Assembly: GCF_004118855.1 (NCBI RefSeq)
Contig: NZ_PDKF01000008.1
Span: forward strand, 372,001-436,000
Length of the DNA: 64,000 bases
Origin: Arcobacter sp. CECT 8983
Lineage (GTDB): Bacteria; Campylobacterota; Campylobacteria; Campylobacterales; Arcobacteraceae
Direction: 5' to 3'
Part shown: piece by piece, positions 36,466 to 45,469 of the stretch
How the letters are laid out: each line of letters starts with the position of its first letter
Numbering within the stretch: the first letter of the stretch is position 1
Position numbers and translations under genes: made by a program
The notes under the pieces: generated by a model
What the model saw: only the letters and a program-made list of their open reading frames with translations
What the model was told of the DNA's origin: nothing
Databases searched by the model: none

Positions 36466-36567
36466 TTATTTATATTTATCTTCCATTTTTTTTGTAAATA
36501 GTGCTAGAAGTAACACAACAATAGCAATTGCAATGAAACTAATAATTTCATTTTGTAAGTTTTCCAT
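36466..36567 (-). CDS. Small single-pass membrane protein (33 residues)
   Basis: A 33-codon frame with ATG at 36567 preceded by AAAGGA at a good distance. The peptide has a short acidic/polar N-terminus (MENLQNEI), an 18-residue hydrophobic helix (IISFIAIAIVVLLLALF) and a charged C-terminus (TKKMEDKYK), which fits a membrane-inserted small protein. It lies upstream of the tolC efflux operon on the same strand (about 70 bp). It resembles in design the small accessory subunits of transporters or oxidases; no homologue is recognised. It is too short for most gene finders. Confidence 0.6.
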   Translation of the reverse strand: MENLQNEIISFIAIAIVVLLLALFTKKMEDKYK

Positions 36568-36590
36568 TAATTAAATCCTTTCATTTATAG

Positions 36591-36596
36591 TATAAT
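36591..36596 (+). promoter_or_regulatory. -10 element TATAAT for the cupin gene
   Basis: TATAAT 28 bp before the ATG at 36624, with AAAAGGATAATT as ribosome site. No clear -35 is visible, as is common for the phylum, where the -35 box is poorly conserved. Confidence 0.5.
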
Positions 36597-36623
36597 ATTT
36601 TAGATAAATTTAAAAGGATAATT

Positions 36624-36971
36624 ATGTATTTAAAAGATTCAAATAGTATTGAACAAAATCATATTCCAAAAACTGTTAATGCAAATATTGCAGTTTTAAC
36701 TCCAAAAGATGATAAAGATTTTATTGTTAGAAAAATAGTTCTAAAAGACGGTGGTTCTATGCCAAATCATACAAATATGATTCAACATCAACAATATGTA
36801 TTAAGTGGTGAGGCAAAGGTCGTTGTAGGTAATGAAGAATATAAAGCGAAAAAGGGTGATTTTATTTATATTCCAGCAGGAGTAGAACATTATTATGAAG
36901 CCTGTTATGGAGTTGATTATGAATTTCTATGCATGATTACAACTAAAGAAGACGAAATTTGTTTTAAATAG
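36624..36971 (+). CDS. Cupin-domain protein
   Basis: A 115-residue single-domain cupin. 'GGSMPNHTNMIQHQQYVLSGEAKVVVG' (~46-72, metal histidines in HTN..IQHQQ) and 'KKGDFIYIPAGVEHYYEA' (~78-95) are the two cupin motifs. Such stand-alone cupins bind a divalent metal and act in many ways, from small-molecule isomerisation or dioxygenation to sensing. 'MIQHQQYVLSGEA' resembles those tied to transport or stress proteins. Monocistronic, upstream of a histidine kinase. Function not deducible. Confidence 0.78.
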   Translation: MYLKDSNSIEQNHIPKTVNANIAVLTPKDDKDFIVRKIVLKDGGSMPNHTNMIQHQQYVLSGEAKVVVGNEEYKAKKGDFIYIPAGVEHYYEACYGVDYEFLCMITTKEDEICFK

Positions 36972-37047
36972 TATAGTTTTTTTTTCTTACTAATTTGTAA
37001 GGTATAAAGATATAACATATAATAATTTCATTATTAAAGAATATGTT

Positions 37048-39672
37048 ATGATTAAGTTACTATTTATACTGCTAGTATTATTTCTAAACTTTTTGTATGC
37101 AAATCATAAGTTTACTGAAAAAGAATTAACTTATATAAAAAATAAAAAATATATAACAATATCAAATGAATTTGATTATGAACCCTATGATTTCAATAGA
37201 AATGGTAGGGCTTTAGGATATTCCATTGATTTATTAAATCTCATTCTAAAAGATACAGGACTTAAAATTAAATATTCTACTAAATCTTGGGATGAATTAT
37301 TAAAAGATTTAGATAATGAAAAGCTTGACCTGATACACACTATTTATAAAACTAAAGAAAGAAAAAAATATATGAGTTTTTCTTTAGGTTACTCAAAAGT
37401 TATTCAAAGTTATATAATTAGAGAAAATGAAAAAGAAATCGATAGTGTAAAAGATTTATTTGGTAAAAAAGTTGGAGTATCTGAAGGTTGGGGTGAAGTA
37501 GATTTTTTTAAAAAGTATCCTCAGATTGAGTTAGTTTATTTAAAAAACTTTGAAGAGAAACTAAATGCCCTAAGTTTAGGGAAAATAGATGCAATAATAA
37601 ACAGTACTAATGTAGCAAACTATTATATAAAAAAGTATGGATATATTAATTTAAAAATCTCTAATCCTGTTAAAAAGGTAGAAGAAGTAAAGTTAGATGA
37701 TCATCATTTCGCAACACTAAATAAAAATAAGATTTTAATCTCAATAATAGATAAAGCTTATGATAACACTTCAATTGAAGAAATAGAAAAGTTAAATAAA
37801 AAATGGTTTGGAGTGAATTATACTCCAAGTATAATGTTCAATGATAAACAAAGAAGTTATATAAATACTAAAAGAAGTGTTAATTTATGTATTGATCCTG
37901 ATTGGTTACCCTATGAAAGTTTAGATAAAAAGGGTAATCATATTGGTCTTAGTGCAGACTATTTTAAACTCTTTTCACAAAAATCAGGATTAATATTTGA
38001 CATTGTTAAAACTAACTCTTGGAGTCAATCAATAGAATACATAAAAAATAAAAAGTGTGATATGGTCTCTTTAATTACACATACTAAAGAAAGAGAAAAG
38101 TTTTTTAACTTTACATCTTCATATTTAAAAATACCAATTGTAATAGCAACAAAATTAGATATTTCATTTATAGATGACTTTAACAATTTAAAAAATAGAA
38201 AAATCGCATTAGTAAAAGATTATGGTATTGCAAAAAACTTAAAAGAGAAATATCCTCATTTAAATATAGTATATGTTGATAATATTTCTAAAGGTTTAAA
38301 TTTAGTAGAAAAAGGAGAAGTTTTTGGTTATGTAGATTCTTTTTCAACAATAAGTTATGCACTTCAATCAGAACAAAGAATAAAATTAAAAATAGCTGGT
38401 GAAGCAGATATTTATTGGAACTTAAGTGCTGGTGTAAGAAAAGATGAACCTATTTTAGCAAATATTATTCAAAAACTAATAGATAGTATAAGTCAAGAAC
38501 AAAAACAAAAAATTTTTAATAATTGGATTGTTATAAAATACGAAAAAGGAATAAACTACAGTCTAATATGGAAAATTATATTATTCTTTTCTATTATTTT
38601 TCTTCTTTTTTTATATAAACAGCATCTTATGCGAAAATCAATTAATGAGTTTTCTCAATTGATTGATTCTACAATGGAAGCTATACTAATCTTTAAAGAT
38701 AATAAATTAATAAACTCAAATGAAAGTGCTGTTAAAATATTTTCATTTCTTAATAAAAAGCAGATGAAAGGAGTTTTATTTGAAGAGTTTGTATCTAAAG
38801 AATCAAAAGATTTAATATATAAAGAAATATCAAATTCAGAGGAAACAGTAGAAGTTTTAGCAAAAAGAAAAGATAGTACAACTTTTCATGCGCTATTTAA
38901 AAAGTTTACACTAAAAGATAAAAATATTAATGTAATTAGCTTTATAGATATTACGCATATAAAACAGTTAGAATCACAAACCAAACAAGCTCAAATGGGA
39001 GAGATGATAGAAAATATTGCCCATCAATGGAGACAACCATTAAGTACTATCTCTACAGTTTCTTCAGGAATTAGTCTAAATATTGATTTAGGTGTAAAAC
39101 CTAGTTATGAATCTATTTCTGAAGATATGAATAGAATAGTTAGTACTACCAAGTATTTATCAAATACAATTGAAACTTTTAGGAACTTTTTAAAAGAGAA
39201 AAAAAAGAAAAAAGAGGTTAATTTACAAGATAGATTGAAATTAGTTATAAGTATAGTTTCTGATTCATTAAAAAGCAGGCATATTCTTTTAAAGAATAAT
39301 ATAAAAGATGAAACTTTTATTTTTACTACAATTGTAGGAGAATTAGATCAAGTTTTAATCAATATAATTAATAATGCAAAAGATGCATTAAAAGAGAATG
39401 ATATTAAAGAACCTTGGATAGAACTAAATTTAGTAAAAAACAAAGAGAATTTTTTAATAACTATTGAAGATAATGCAAAGGGAATTCCTGAAAAGATAAT
39501 TGATAAAATCTTTGATCCATATTTTACTACAAAGCATAAATCACAGGGTACAGGCTTAGGATTACATATGAGCTATAAAATTGTTACAGAAAGTCTAAGG
39601 GGAGAACTTTATGTTCGAAATACAGATAGTGGTGCAAAGTTTTTTATAGAAATACCTTACACCTTTGACTAA
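37048..39672 (+). CDS. Sensor histidine kinase with two tandem periplasmic solute-binding sensors
   Basis: An 874-residue kinase of BvgS-like architecture. Order: signal peptide (~1-18), first SBP_bac_3 (~25-252, 'DFNRNGRALGYSIDLL'), second SBP_bac_3 (~272-497, 'LPYESLDKKGNHIGLSADYF'), membrane helix (~507-525), PAS-like region (~535-640), HisKA with His659 in AHQWRQP, and HATPase ('NIINNAKDAL', 'EDNAKGIPEKI', 'GTGLGLHMSY'). Unlike BvgS there is no receiver or HPt domain. No response regulator lies nearby, so the partner is elsewhere. The ligand is probably a small organic acid or amino acid. Confidence 0.9.
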   Translation: MIKLLFILLVLFLNFLYANHKFTEKELTYIKNKKYITISNEFDYEPYDFNRNGRALGYSIDLLNLILKDTGLKIKYSTKSWDELLKDLDNEKLDLIHTIYKTKERKKYMSFSLGYSKVIQSYIIRENEKEIDSVKDLFGKKVGVSEGWGEVDFFKKYPQIELVYLKNFEEKLNALSLGKIDAIINSTNVANYYIKKYGYINLKISNPVKKVEEVKLDDHHFATLNKNKILISIIDKAYDNTSIEEIEKLNKKWFGVNYTPSIMFNDKQRSYINTKRSVNLCIDPDWLPYESLDKKGNHIGLSADYFKLFSQKSGLIFDIVKTNSWSQSIEYIKNKKCDMVSLITHTKEREKFFNFTSSYLKIPIVIATKLDISFIDDFNNLKNRKIALVKDYGIAKNLKEKYPHLNIVYVDNISKGLNLVEKGEVFGYVDSFSTISYALQSEQRIKLKIAGEADIYWNLSAGVRKDEPILANIIQKLIDSISQEQKQKIFNNWIVIKYEKGINYSLIWKIILFFSIIFLLFLYKQHLMRKSINEFSQLIDSTMEAILIFKDNKLINSNESAVKIFSFLNKKQMKGVLFEEFVSKESKDLIYKEISNSEETVEVLAKRKDSTTFHALFKKFTLKDKNINVISFIDITHIKQLESQTKQAQMGEMIENIAHQWRQPLSTISTVSSGISLNIDLGVKPSYESISEDMNRIVSTTKYLSNTIETFRNFLKEKKKKKEVNLQDRLKLVISIVSDSLKSRHILLKNNIKDETFIFTTIVGELDQVLINIINNAKDALKENDIKEPWIELNLVKNKENFLITIEDNAKGIPEKIIDKIFDPYFTTKHKSQGTGLGLHMSYKIVTESLRGELYVRNTDSGAKFFIEIPYTFD

Positions 39673-39673
39673 G

Positions 39674-40411
39674 TCACTTAAAGGATTGAGCTAAGTTTCC
39701 AATAATCAATGACCACCCATCAATTACAATAAAGAAGATTATCTTTATGGGCAGGGATATCATTACAGGTGGAAGCATCATCATACCCAAGGACATTAAA
39801 ATAGATGCTACAATAATATCAATAACTAAAAATGGTAAAAAGATTAAAAAACCTATTTCAAAGGCTGTTTTAAGTTCACTAACAATGAATGAAGGCATTA
39901 AAAGTGTTAAAGGCACATCATCAATATTTTTAGGGTTTTCTTCTTTTTTTATTCTATAAAATAAGGCTAAATCTTTTTCTCTAGTATTTTTTATCATAAA
40001 CTCTTTAAAGGGTTTAACTCCCTTTTCAAAAGCTACTTCATAACCTATTTTTTCATCCATATATGGAACAATAGCATCATCCCAAGATTTTTTAAAATAT
40101 GGTTCCATAATAAAAATTGTTAAAATTAAAGAAAGTGAAATAATAATTTGATTTGGTGGAGTTTGTTGCAGTCCCATAGCCTGTCTAAGTAAAGAAAAAA
40201 CAATAATCAATCTTGTAAAACTCGTAACCATTAAGATAAGTGTAGGAGCTAAAACTAAAAGAGTTAAAATAATAGCAATATTAATTGTTTTAACAAATTG
40301 TGCTGGTTCTTCAAGTGCAGCTATTGAAAGATTAACAACAGGTGGTGCTACTTCTTCTTGGGCAAAAAGTAATGAAATAGAAAAAATCAATAAACTAAAT
40401 ATTAGTTTCAA
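39674..40411 (-). CDS. fliP: Flagellar biosynthetic protein FliP
   Basis: A 245-residue core protein of the flagellar type III export gate (FliPQR pore). A signal peptide (~1-17, ending LFA) is followed by membrane helices at ~42-65, ~86-103, ~186-208 and ~212-235. 'RLIIVFSLLRQAMGLQQTPPNQIIISLSL' and 'ELKTAFEIGFLIFLPFLVID' are highly conserved FliP blocks. It is isolated from other export genes, as is usual in Campylobacterota where flagellar genes are scattered. Convergent with the kinase gene (1 bp apart). Confidence 0.96.
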   Translation of the reverse strand: MKLIFSLLIFSISLLFAQEEVAPPVVNLSIAALEEPAQFVKTINIAIILTLLVLAPTLILMVTSFTRLIIVFSLLRQAMGLQQTPPNQIIISLSLILTIFIMEPYFKKSWDDAIVPYMDEKIGYEVAFEKGVKPFKEFMIKNTREKDLALFYRIKKEENPKNIDDVPLTLLMPSFIVSELKTAFEIGFLIFLPFLVIDIIVASILMSLGMMMLPPVMISLPIKIIFFIVIDGWSLIIGNLAQSFK

Positions 40412-40476
40412 ATATCGTCCTCAAATAAAATAAGAAAATACTATATCTAAAAAGTAATTAAATCTCAAAGATGTAC

Positions 40477-42258
40477 TTATTTAGGGTTTTTTATGTAACC
40501 AAACTCATATAATTTTTTAAAAATATTTTTTACTAATAAACCAGCAGCACTTCCCCCGTGTCCACCATGTTCAATTATAACTGTTACAACATATTTTTTG
40601 TCACCTTTGTATGGACCATAAGCAGTAATCCAAGCATGTGATCTATGATAATACTCTAGTTCACTCTCTTTCATTCTTTTCTTTTCAGACTGAGGAATAG
40701 ATACAACTTGTGCAGTTCCTGTTTTCCCAGCCATAGTAATAATACTATTCCTTGAGTATCTATATAAAGTACCTTTTTTATGGTTATTTACTTCATACAT
40801 ACCTTTTCTTATTAAGTCTAAATGATCTTCATCATGGGGAACTTCAATTGGTTCTTGAAAACTATCTTTTGAGAAGTGAGGTATTGGAAGCTTACCTGTT
40901 GCTAAAAATGCTGTGTATCTTGCAATTTGCATTGGTGTTGTAAGCATTTCACCTTGTCCAATTGATGTAATTACTGTTTCCCCAACATACCAAGGTAAAT
41001 TATGTCTTTTTTGTTTCCAATCCTTATTTGGGTTTGTTCCATAATGTTCATTATCTAAATCAATACCAGTTTTTTGACCAATACCAAATTTAGCTAATGT
41101 TTCTGAGATATTATTTATTCCTACTTTTAGACTTCCTTTATAGAAAAAGTCATCACAACTTTCTCTAATAGCTTTAGTAAATCCAACTTTACCATGTCCT
41201 TCTTGCTTCCAACATCTAAAATTTCTTTTCCCTAAGGTTATAGCACCTGTGTCAAATACTGTATAACTAGGTTTAATTCCATGTTCTAAAAAGGCTAAAG
41301 CTACACCCATTTTTATAACAGAACCTGGAGGATATTTACCATTAATTAATTTATTTGTAAAAGGATGATTAAAATCATTTCTCATTCTGTTCCACTCTTT
41401 TACAGAAATACCATCAACAAAAATATTATTATCAAATTCAGGGAAAGAACTAGCAGTAAGAAGTTCTCCTGTTTGAGCATCCATTACAATAGCTGCTCCA
41501 CCTTTACCTGGGAAGTTTTTTTGGATATATTTTTGTAGTTCAATATCAATTGAAATTGTAAGGTCATTATCACTTGATGGTTTTTTCTCTTCAAGTACTT
41601 CAAGCTCTTTATTTAAAGCATTTACTTTAATATTTTTGTACCCAAGTTCCCCTTGAAGTTTTTTATTATAATACTTTTCTAAACCTATTTTTCCAATGAT
41701 TCCACTATGTTTTGAAAAGGGGTTTCTGTCGATATCTAACCTTGAAGCTTTTCCCACATAACCAATGATATGAGAAGCATCTTGCTTGTAAGGATAAACT
41801 CTTTTTACTTCTGATTTAATTTGAATATCATCTAAAGAATTAAATAGTGTATATTTTTTGAAAAACTTATCATAAGGTATATATTTTACAACTTTTACAA
41901 AATCATGTTTATATGGAGAATCAGCTTTTTTATACTCTTTATATAACTTTTCTTTTTCATATTCAGGGAAGTGTTTATTAATTAAAGCAATTAATTTATT
42001 TAGCCTTTTTTTATTTTTATATGATCTTAAATGTGGTCTTAAATTAATTGAAAAGCCAAGCTTATTCATAGCTAATGCTTTTCCATTTCTATCTTTAATT
42101 ATACCTCTATTTGGTACTTCATAGACTTTTTTAATATAATTTCTTTTAGAAAGTTCTTCATAATAAGTATTTGATTTAATACTAAGGAAATATACCCTTG
42201 CAAGTAGTGTTAATAAAACAAGAATAATAAAAATAAATATTAGTTTTAGTCTAGTCAA
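40477..42258 (-). CDS. mrdA: Penicillin-binding protein 2
   Basis: A 593-residue class B transpeptidase of the elongasome. One N-terminal membrane helix (~5-22), dimerisation domain ('YEVPNRGIIKDRNGKALA', ~48), then the transpeptidase with SxxK 'PGSVIKMG' (Ser ~312), SxN-type 'SCDDFF' (~368) and KTG 'GKTGTAQV' (~515). It overlaps mreD by 4 bp (ATGA). MreD-PBP2 gene order supports a role in rod-shape peptidoglycan synthesis. Confidence 0.95.
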   Translation of the reverse strand: MTRLKLIFIFIILVLLTLLARVYFLSIKSNTYYEELSKRNYIKKVYEVPNRGIIKDRNGKALAMNKLGFSINLRPHLRSYKNKKRLNKLIALINKHFPEYEKEKLYKEYKKADSPYKHDFVKVVKYIPYDKFFKKYTLFNSLDDIQIKSEVKRVYPYKQDASHIIGYVGKASRLDIDRNPFSKHSGIIGKIGLEKYYNKKLQGELGYKNIKVNALNKELEVLEEKKPSSDNDLTISIDIELQKYIQKNFPGKGGAAIVMDAQTGELLTASSFPEFDNNIFVDGISVKEWNRMRNDFNHPFTNKLINGKYPPGSVIKMGVALAFLEHGIKPSYTVFDTGAITLGKRNFRCWKQEGHGKVGFTKAIRESCDDFFYKGSLKVGINNISETLAKFGIGQKTGIDLDNEHYGTNPNKDWKQKRHNLPWYVGETVITSIGQGEMLTTPMQIARYTAFLATGKLPIPHFSKDSFQEPIEVPHDEDHLDLIRKGMYEVNNHKKGTLYRYSRNSIITMAGKTGTAQVVSIPQSEKKRMKESELEYYHRSHAWITAYGPYKGDKKYVVTVIIEHGGHGGSAAGLLVKNIFKKLYEFGYIKNPK

Positions 42259-42695
42259 ATGAAAACTCCAAAGATTATTAAATCAACTATTAAATTTAAA
42301 AGTAAAATGAAATTCAGTTGAAAACTCATTTCATTGTTTATTGTCCATAAAAATAGTAGTCCACAATAAAAAATTATTAGATATACATATAAGTTTATAC
42401 CATCAACAGATAAAACTCTTGCAACATATGGAATAATAAAAGCATATATAAAAAAACAAAGAAGTATTATTGAAAAGGGTTTAAACCCATTATTTATTTC
42501 GATTATTACTGTTGTTATACCCAGAAAAAAAAGTGTGTAATTATAGTTTTTTTCCATACACACATAAAATGCAATAAATACTATACCAAGTAACATTATT
42601 GGGAAAAAGTATATAGATGACATTGTATTAACTATTAATGCAAAAATACAAAATAAAAATATGTAAAAAGGATTATCTAAGTTATTGATTTTCAT
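42255..42695 (-). CDS. mreD: Rod shape-determining protein MreD-like
   Basis: A 146-residue protein of five hydrophobic helices (~12-28, ~30-45, ~55-68, ~74-92, ~98-140). MreD proteins are small, poorly conserved inner-membrane parts of the elongasome; the call relies on hydrophobicity, length and overlap with mrdA. A -10 like TATAAT lies about 25 bp upstream of the ATG on this strand. Confidence 0.7.
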   Translation of the reverse strand: MKINNLDNPFYIFLFCIFALIVNTMSSIYFFPIMLLGIVFIAFYVCMEKNYNYTLFFLGITTVIIEINNGFKPFSIILLCFFIYAFIIPYVARVLSVDGINLYVYLIIFYCGLLFLWTINNEMSFQLNFILLLNLIVDLIIFGVFI

Positions 42696-42752
42696 TAGTT
42701 ATACAGTTCTTCGTTTTTAAGGGATTATATTGAAAGTATACTTACATAAATA

Positions 42753-43058
42753 TCAAATTATATCATTTACTTTTTCAGAGTCTCTTTTTTTTCTTTCAAG
42801 GGCAGTTAAATCATAAATAAATGCAAAAATTTCAGATACTGCTTTATACATGCTTGGAGGGATTTCTTTTTCAATATCAATAGCAGATAAAAGTTCAATA
42901 AGATCTTCGTCTTTTTTTATTGGAATATCATTGTCTTGAGCAATCTTAATAATATTATTAGCAATTTCACCTTTACCTTTAGCTACTACTTTAGGAGCAT
43001 TATCTACTTCAATATCATACTCTAAGGCAACAGCTTTTTTAATATCATTTTTATTCAT
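42753..43058 (-). CDS. flhX: FlhX: stand-alone FlhB C-terminal cytoplasmic domain homologue
   Basis: A 101-residue protein matching the cytosolic piece of FlhB that lies after the NPTH autocleavage site: 'ALEYDIEVDNAPKVVAKGKGEIA' (~11-33), 'NDIPIKKDEDLIELLSAIDIEKEIPPSMYKAV' (~43-75). It has no membrane part and no NPTH. FlhX in Campylobacterota can replace the cleaved FlhB C-terminus in the export switch that controls hook length and filament-substrate specificity. It lies 1 bp downstream of the FliK-like gene, so switch components are co-expressed. Confidence 0.85.
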   Translation of the reverse strand: MNKNDIKKAVALEYDIEVDNAPKVVAKGKGEIANNIIKIAQDNDIPIKKDEDLIELLSAIDIEKEIPPSMYKAVSEIFAFIYDLTALERKKRDSEKVNDII

Positions 43059-43059
43059 A

Positions 43060-44991
43060 TTATGCCTTTATATCTACGCCAAAGCCAAGACTTGTATTTT
43101 GGTTATAAACATCAGCTTTTTTTATTTCTTCTTTTTTCTCTTTATCAAAATCTAAAATATGAATATTCATAGGAATTAACTCAACAGAATTCATAGCTCT
43201 TTTTAGTTTAAAAATATTTTCTTTTATTGCTTGTTTAAAATGATCTTTTGTGGCATAAATTGTTAAGTCAAGTTTATTTTTGTCATAAAGTCCAAGAAGA
43301 AGTCTTGTTTCTCCAAACTCTTTTAAATTTAAATTAATTTCACAATAAAATTTTTCATCTTTTCCTTCTCTCATAGAGATTGAACCATCTTCTAAAATAT
43401 CCCAAATAAAAGGGATATAAACACTATTGCTATTAGATACTACTGATAAAAGTTGATGGTATTCTATTTGTGTTAGTACTTTGTCAATCTGCTTTGATGT
43501 ATCACTAGCTTTTGGATCAGATGTATTTGTTGCTAATTCTTCTTGTACTTTTAATAAAATAGCTTTCATATCATTTTGTAAGTTTGTATTTGCACCTTTG
43601 GGATTTTCACCTCTATTTAAAGTTTGTATAAAGTTTTGAGTAGTTTGTTCAAGTTTTGTTAATGCTTTGTCTATTTTTTCAAAACTTCCTTGGTTTGTAT
43701 TTCCTTGATTTACCTGTGCAATAGTTGTTTTTAGATCTTTTAATAGAGTTTCTATATTTGAAGTTAGATTATTAATTGTAGGTTTTAAATTTAAAGAATC
43801 CATACTTTTATTTTGAAGTAAATTGTCTATTTGGTTTAATAAAGCTTGTTTATTTGGAATATTTTTATCTAAAATAACTTCATTTTTTAAATTTTGTAAG
43901 ATATCTTTTATTTGGCTTAGTACTTCATTTTTTACTTGATTTGTTTGAAGTTGAGTTGTTAAGTTTTGTAAACTATTTGTAATTTTATCAGGATTTACTG
44001 GCTGTTTGTTTTGTAAAGATACAATTACCTCTTTTAATGTAGCTAAGGTTTCACTTGCTTGGTTTGGAGCAGCTTTTAAAGAAGCAGGATTTAAATTTGT
44101 ATTTAGTTCTTTACTTTGAAGTAAGTTATCAATTTGTTTTAAAAGTGTTTGTTTATTTGGCAAATTATTGTTTTGTAAAACTTCATTTTTTAGATTTAAT
44201 AAAACATCTCTTGTACTTGCTAAAGCTTCACTTTTATTATGTATTAGTTTTTCTATTTGTGTTGCAGAGCCATTATCTATTTTTGATTGGGTTAGTTGTA
44301 TTTGATTTGAAATATTCTTTAAATTATTTGTTAATTGCTCTAAATTTGCAGTTTGTTTATTTTGTAAAGATTTACCAAGAGTTTCTAACTGAGAAGTTAA
44401 AGCTTTTAAGTCTTTTAAGTTTTCAGTAGGATTTGCATCTAGTCCTTTAATATTTTGATTTAAAAGTTTATCTATTATTTGTGAAATATTTTTTGCTTGG
44501 GGAGTATCTACTTGCTTTAAAATAGTTTTTATTTGATTTAAAATATTTTCTAATTCTTTTGGTAAAGAGGTTTTTGCTTGGGATTGAGAAAGCATTTTTG
44601 ATTCTAAAAATACTCCTGATTTATCAAGGGAATTTTTTAAAACTTTTTCATCTATATTTCCAAGATTTTTTAATAAAGCTTCTATTTGTGGTTTAAACTT
44701 TTGAAGAGTTTCATTTTGTGAAGCTTGTTTTAAAAGTGTTTCAATATTTTTGCTAAAGTTTCCTAAGTCTTTAAAAATAGTGGAATTTTTTAATAAGCTT
44801 TCTATTGAGGCATTTGTTTTAGTTCCTGTTTTAGCTTGCGTGAAAAGGTCTTTTAATATATCATCTACACTTACATCACCTTTTTTTATATTTACTAAGG
44901 TTTTAATATCTGCTTCTTTTAGTGCATCTTTTAAAACTTTGTTATCATTTGGTAAAAGGATTTTGAGTAGATTATTATTAGAAACTATCAT
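43060..44991 (-). CDS. FliK-like hook-length control protein candidate with internal repeats
   Basis: A 643-residue Gln/Asn/Leu/Lys-rich protein with long low-complexity helical region (~1-500) and a globular C-terminus (~500-640, 'LSVVSNSNSVYIPFIWDILEDG', 'GETRLLLGLYDKNKLDLTIY'), which is the layout of FliK-type rulers, with the C-terminal domain contacting FlhB. Two ~101-residue repeats share 'NKQ(T/A)LL(K/N)QIDNLLQ'. ATG at 44991 is preferred: the TTG at 45051 would overlap the -10 of the divergent fliW promoter. Immediately upstream of flhX. FliK assignment is inferred from layout and neighbour, not clear homology. Confidence 0.6.
   Translation of the reverse strand: MIVSNNNLLKILLPNDNKVLKDALKEADIKTLVNIKKGDVSVDDILKDLFTQAKTGTKTNASIESLLKNSTIFKDLGNFSKNIETLLKQASQNETLQKFKPQIEALLKNLGNIDEKVLKNSLDKSGVFLESKMLSQSQAKTSLPKELENILNQIKTILKQVDTPQAKNISQIIDKLLNQNIKGLDANPTENLKDLKALTSQLETLGKSLQNKQTANLEQLTNNLKNISNQIQLTQSKIDNGSATQIEKLIHNKSEALASTRDVLLNLKNEVLQNNNLPNKQTLLKQIDNLLQSKELNTNLNPASLKAAPNQASETLATLKEVIVSLQNKQPVNPDKITNSLQNLTTQLQTNQVKNEVLSQIKDILQNLKNEVILDKNIPNKQALLNQIDNLLQNKSMDSLNLKPTINNLTSNIETLLKDLKTTIAQVNQGNTNQGSFEKIDKALTKLEQTTQNFIQTLNRGENPKGANTNLQNDMKAILLKVQEELATNTSDPKASDTSKQIDKVLTQIEYHQLLSVVSNSNSVYIPFIWDILEDGSISMREGKDEKFYCEINLNLKEFGETRLLLGLYDKNKLDLTIYATKDHFKQAIKENIFKLKRAMNSVELIPMNIHILDFDKEKKEEIKKADVYNQNTSLGFGVDIKA
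43812..44160. repeat. Two copies of a 303-bp-period repeat within the FliK-like gene
   Basis: The segment coding for NKQxLLxQIDNLLQ occurs at 43812-43855 and again at 44115-44158, 303 bp apart and in frame, with preceding segments ('LKNEV', 'SLQNL') also repeated. This indicates an internal 101-residue tandem duplication in the ruler-like region. Confidence 0.6.
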
Positions 44992-45023
44992 AATTTTAAG
45001 TATATCATAAAATATTATATTTA

Positions 45024-45052
45024 TTGACATCAAATTTTTATTTTTGTACAAT
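45024..45052 (+). promoter_or_regulatory. Sigma-70 promoter TTGACA-N17-TACAAT for fliW
   Basis: TTGACA (45024-45029) and TACAAT (45047-45052) are separated by 17 bp, 25 bp upstream of the fliW ATG with AAAGG in between. This decides against long N-terminal extension of the divergent FliK-like gene. Confidence 0.75.
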
Positions 45053-45076
45053 CAAAATCATTAATAAAGGTTGAAG

Positions 45077-45451
45077 ATGAAATTTGAAGTAGTTACTCCT
45101 ATTGATGGCTTTGAAAGAGAAAAAGAGTTTGAATTATCAAAACTAGATGATTTCTTTTCTATGATAAAGGGTGTTGAAACAGGTGAAACTATTAGACTTA
45201 TGAGTTTTGGAGCACTAAAGTCTTTAGAGTTTGAATTGCCTAAAGATTTTGTGGCAAAGCTAGAAATAGAGAATATTTCAGATATATCAATATTTTATAT
45301 ATTTGTTTTACAAGCTCAAACTTCTGATTCTTCAATGAATATTTTTGCTCCATTAATAATGAACAATAAATCAATGAAAATGGGACAAATACATTTAGAT
45401 TTACATGAGTTAGGCTTAGATAGTCTAAACGATATACTTCCAAAATTTTAA
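45077..45451 (+). CDS. fliW: Flagellar assembly factor FliW
   Basis: A 124-residue beta-barrel protein. 'TPIDGFEREKEFELSKLDDFF' (~8-28), 'FELPKDFVAKLEI' (~51) and 'MNIFAPLIMNNKSMKMGQIHLDL' region (~87-109, beginning with the family's T/M-N-x-x-A-P-x-x-x-N) match FliW. FliW binds CsrA and flagellin, so free flagellin controls flagellin translation. ATG at 45077 is preferred over a TTG at 45071 because AAAGG ends directly at the TTG. Placement next to the FliK-like/flhX pair supports a flagellar context. Confidence 0.82.
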   Translation: MKFEVVTPIDGFEREKEFELSKLDDFFSMIKGVETGETIRLMSFGALKSLEFELPKDFVAKLEIENISDISIFYIFVLQAQTSDSSMNIFAPLIMNNKSMKMGQIHLDLHELGLDSLNDILPKF

Positions 45452-45469
45452 AAAAAGATTCAAATACTT

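Noticed and set aside
43060-45051. Longer FliK-like protein starting at TTG 45051
   Set aside because: That start would lie on the -10 box of the divergent fliW promoter and has no ribosome site; ATG 44991 is more likely.
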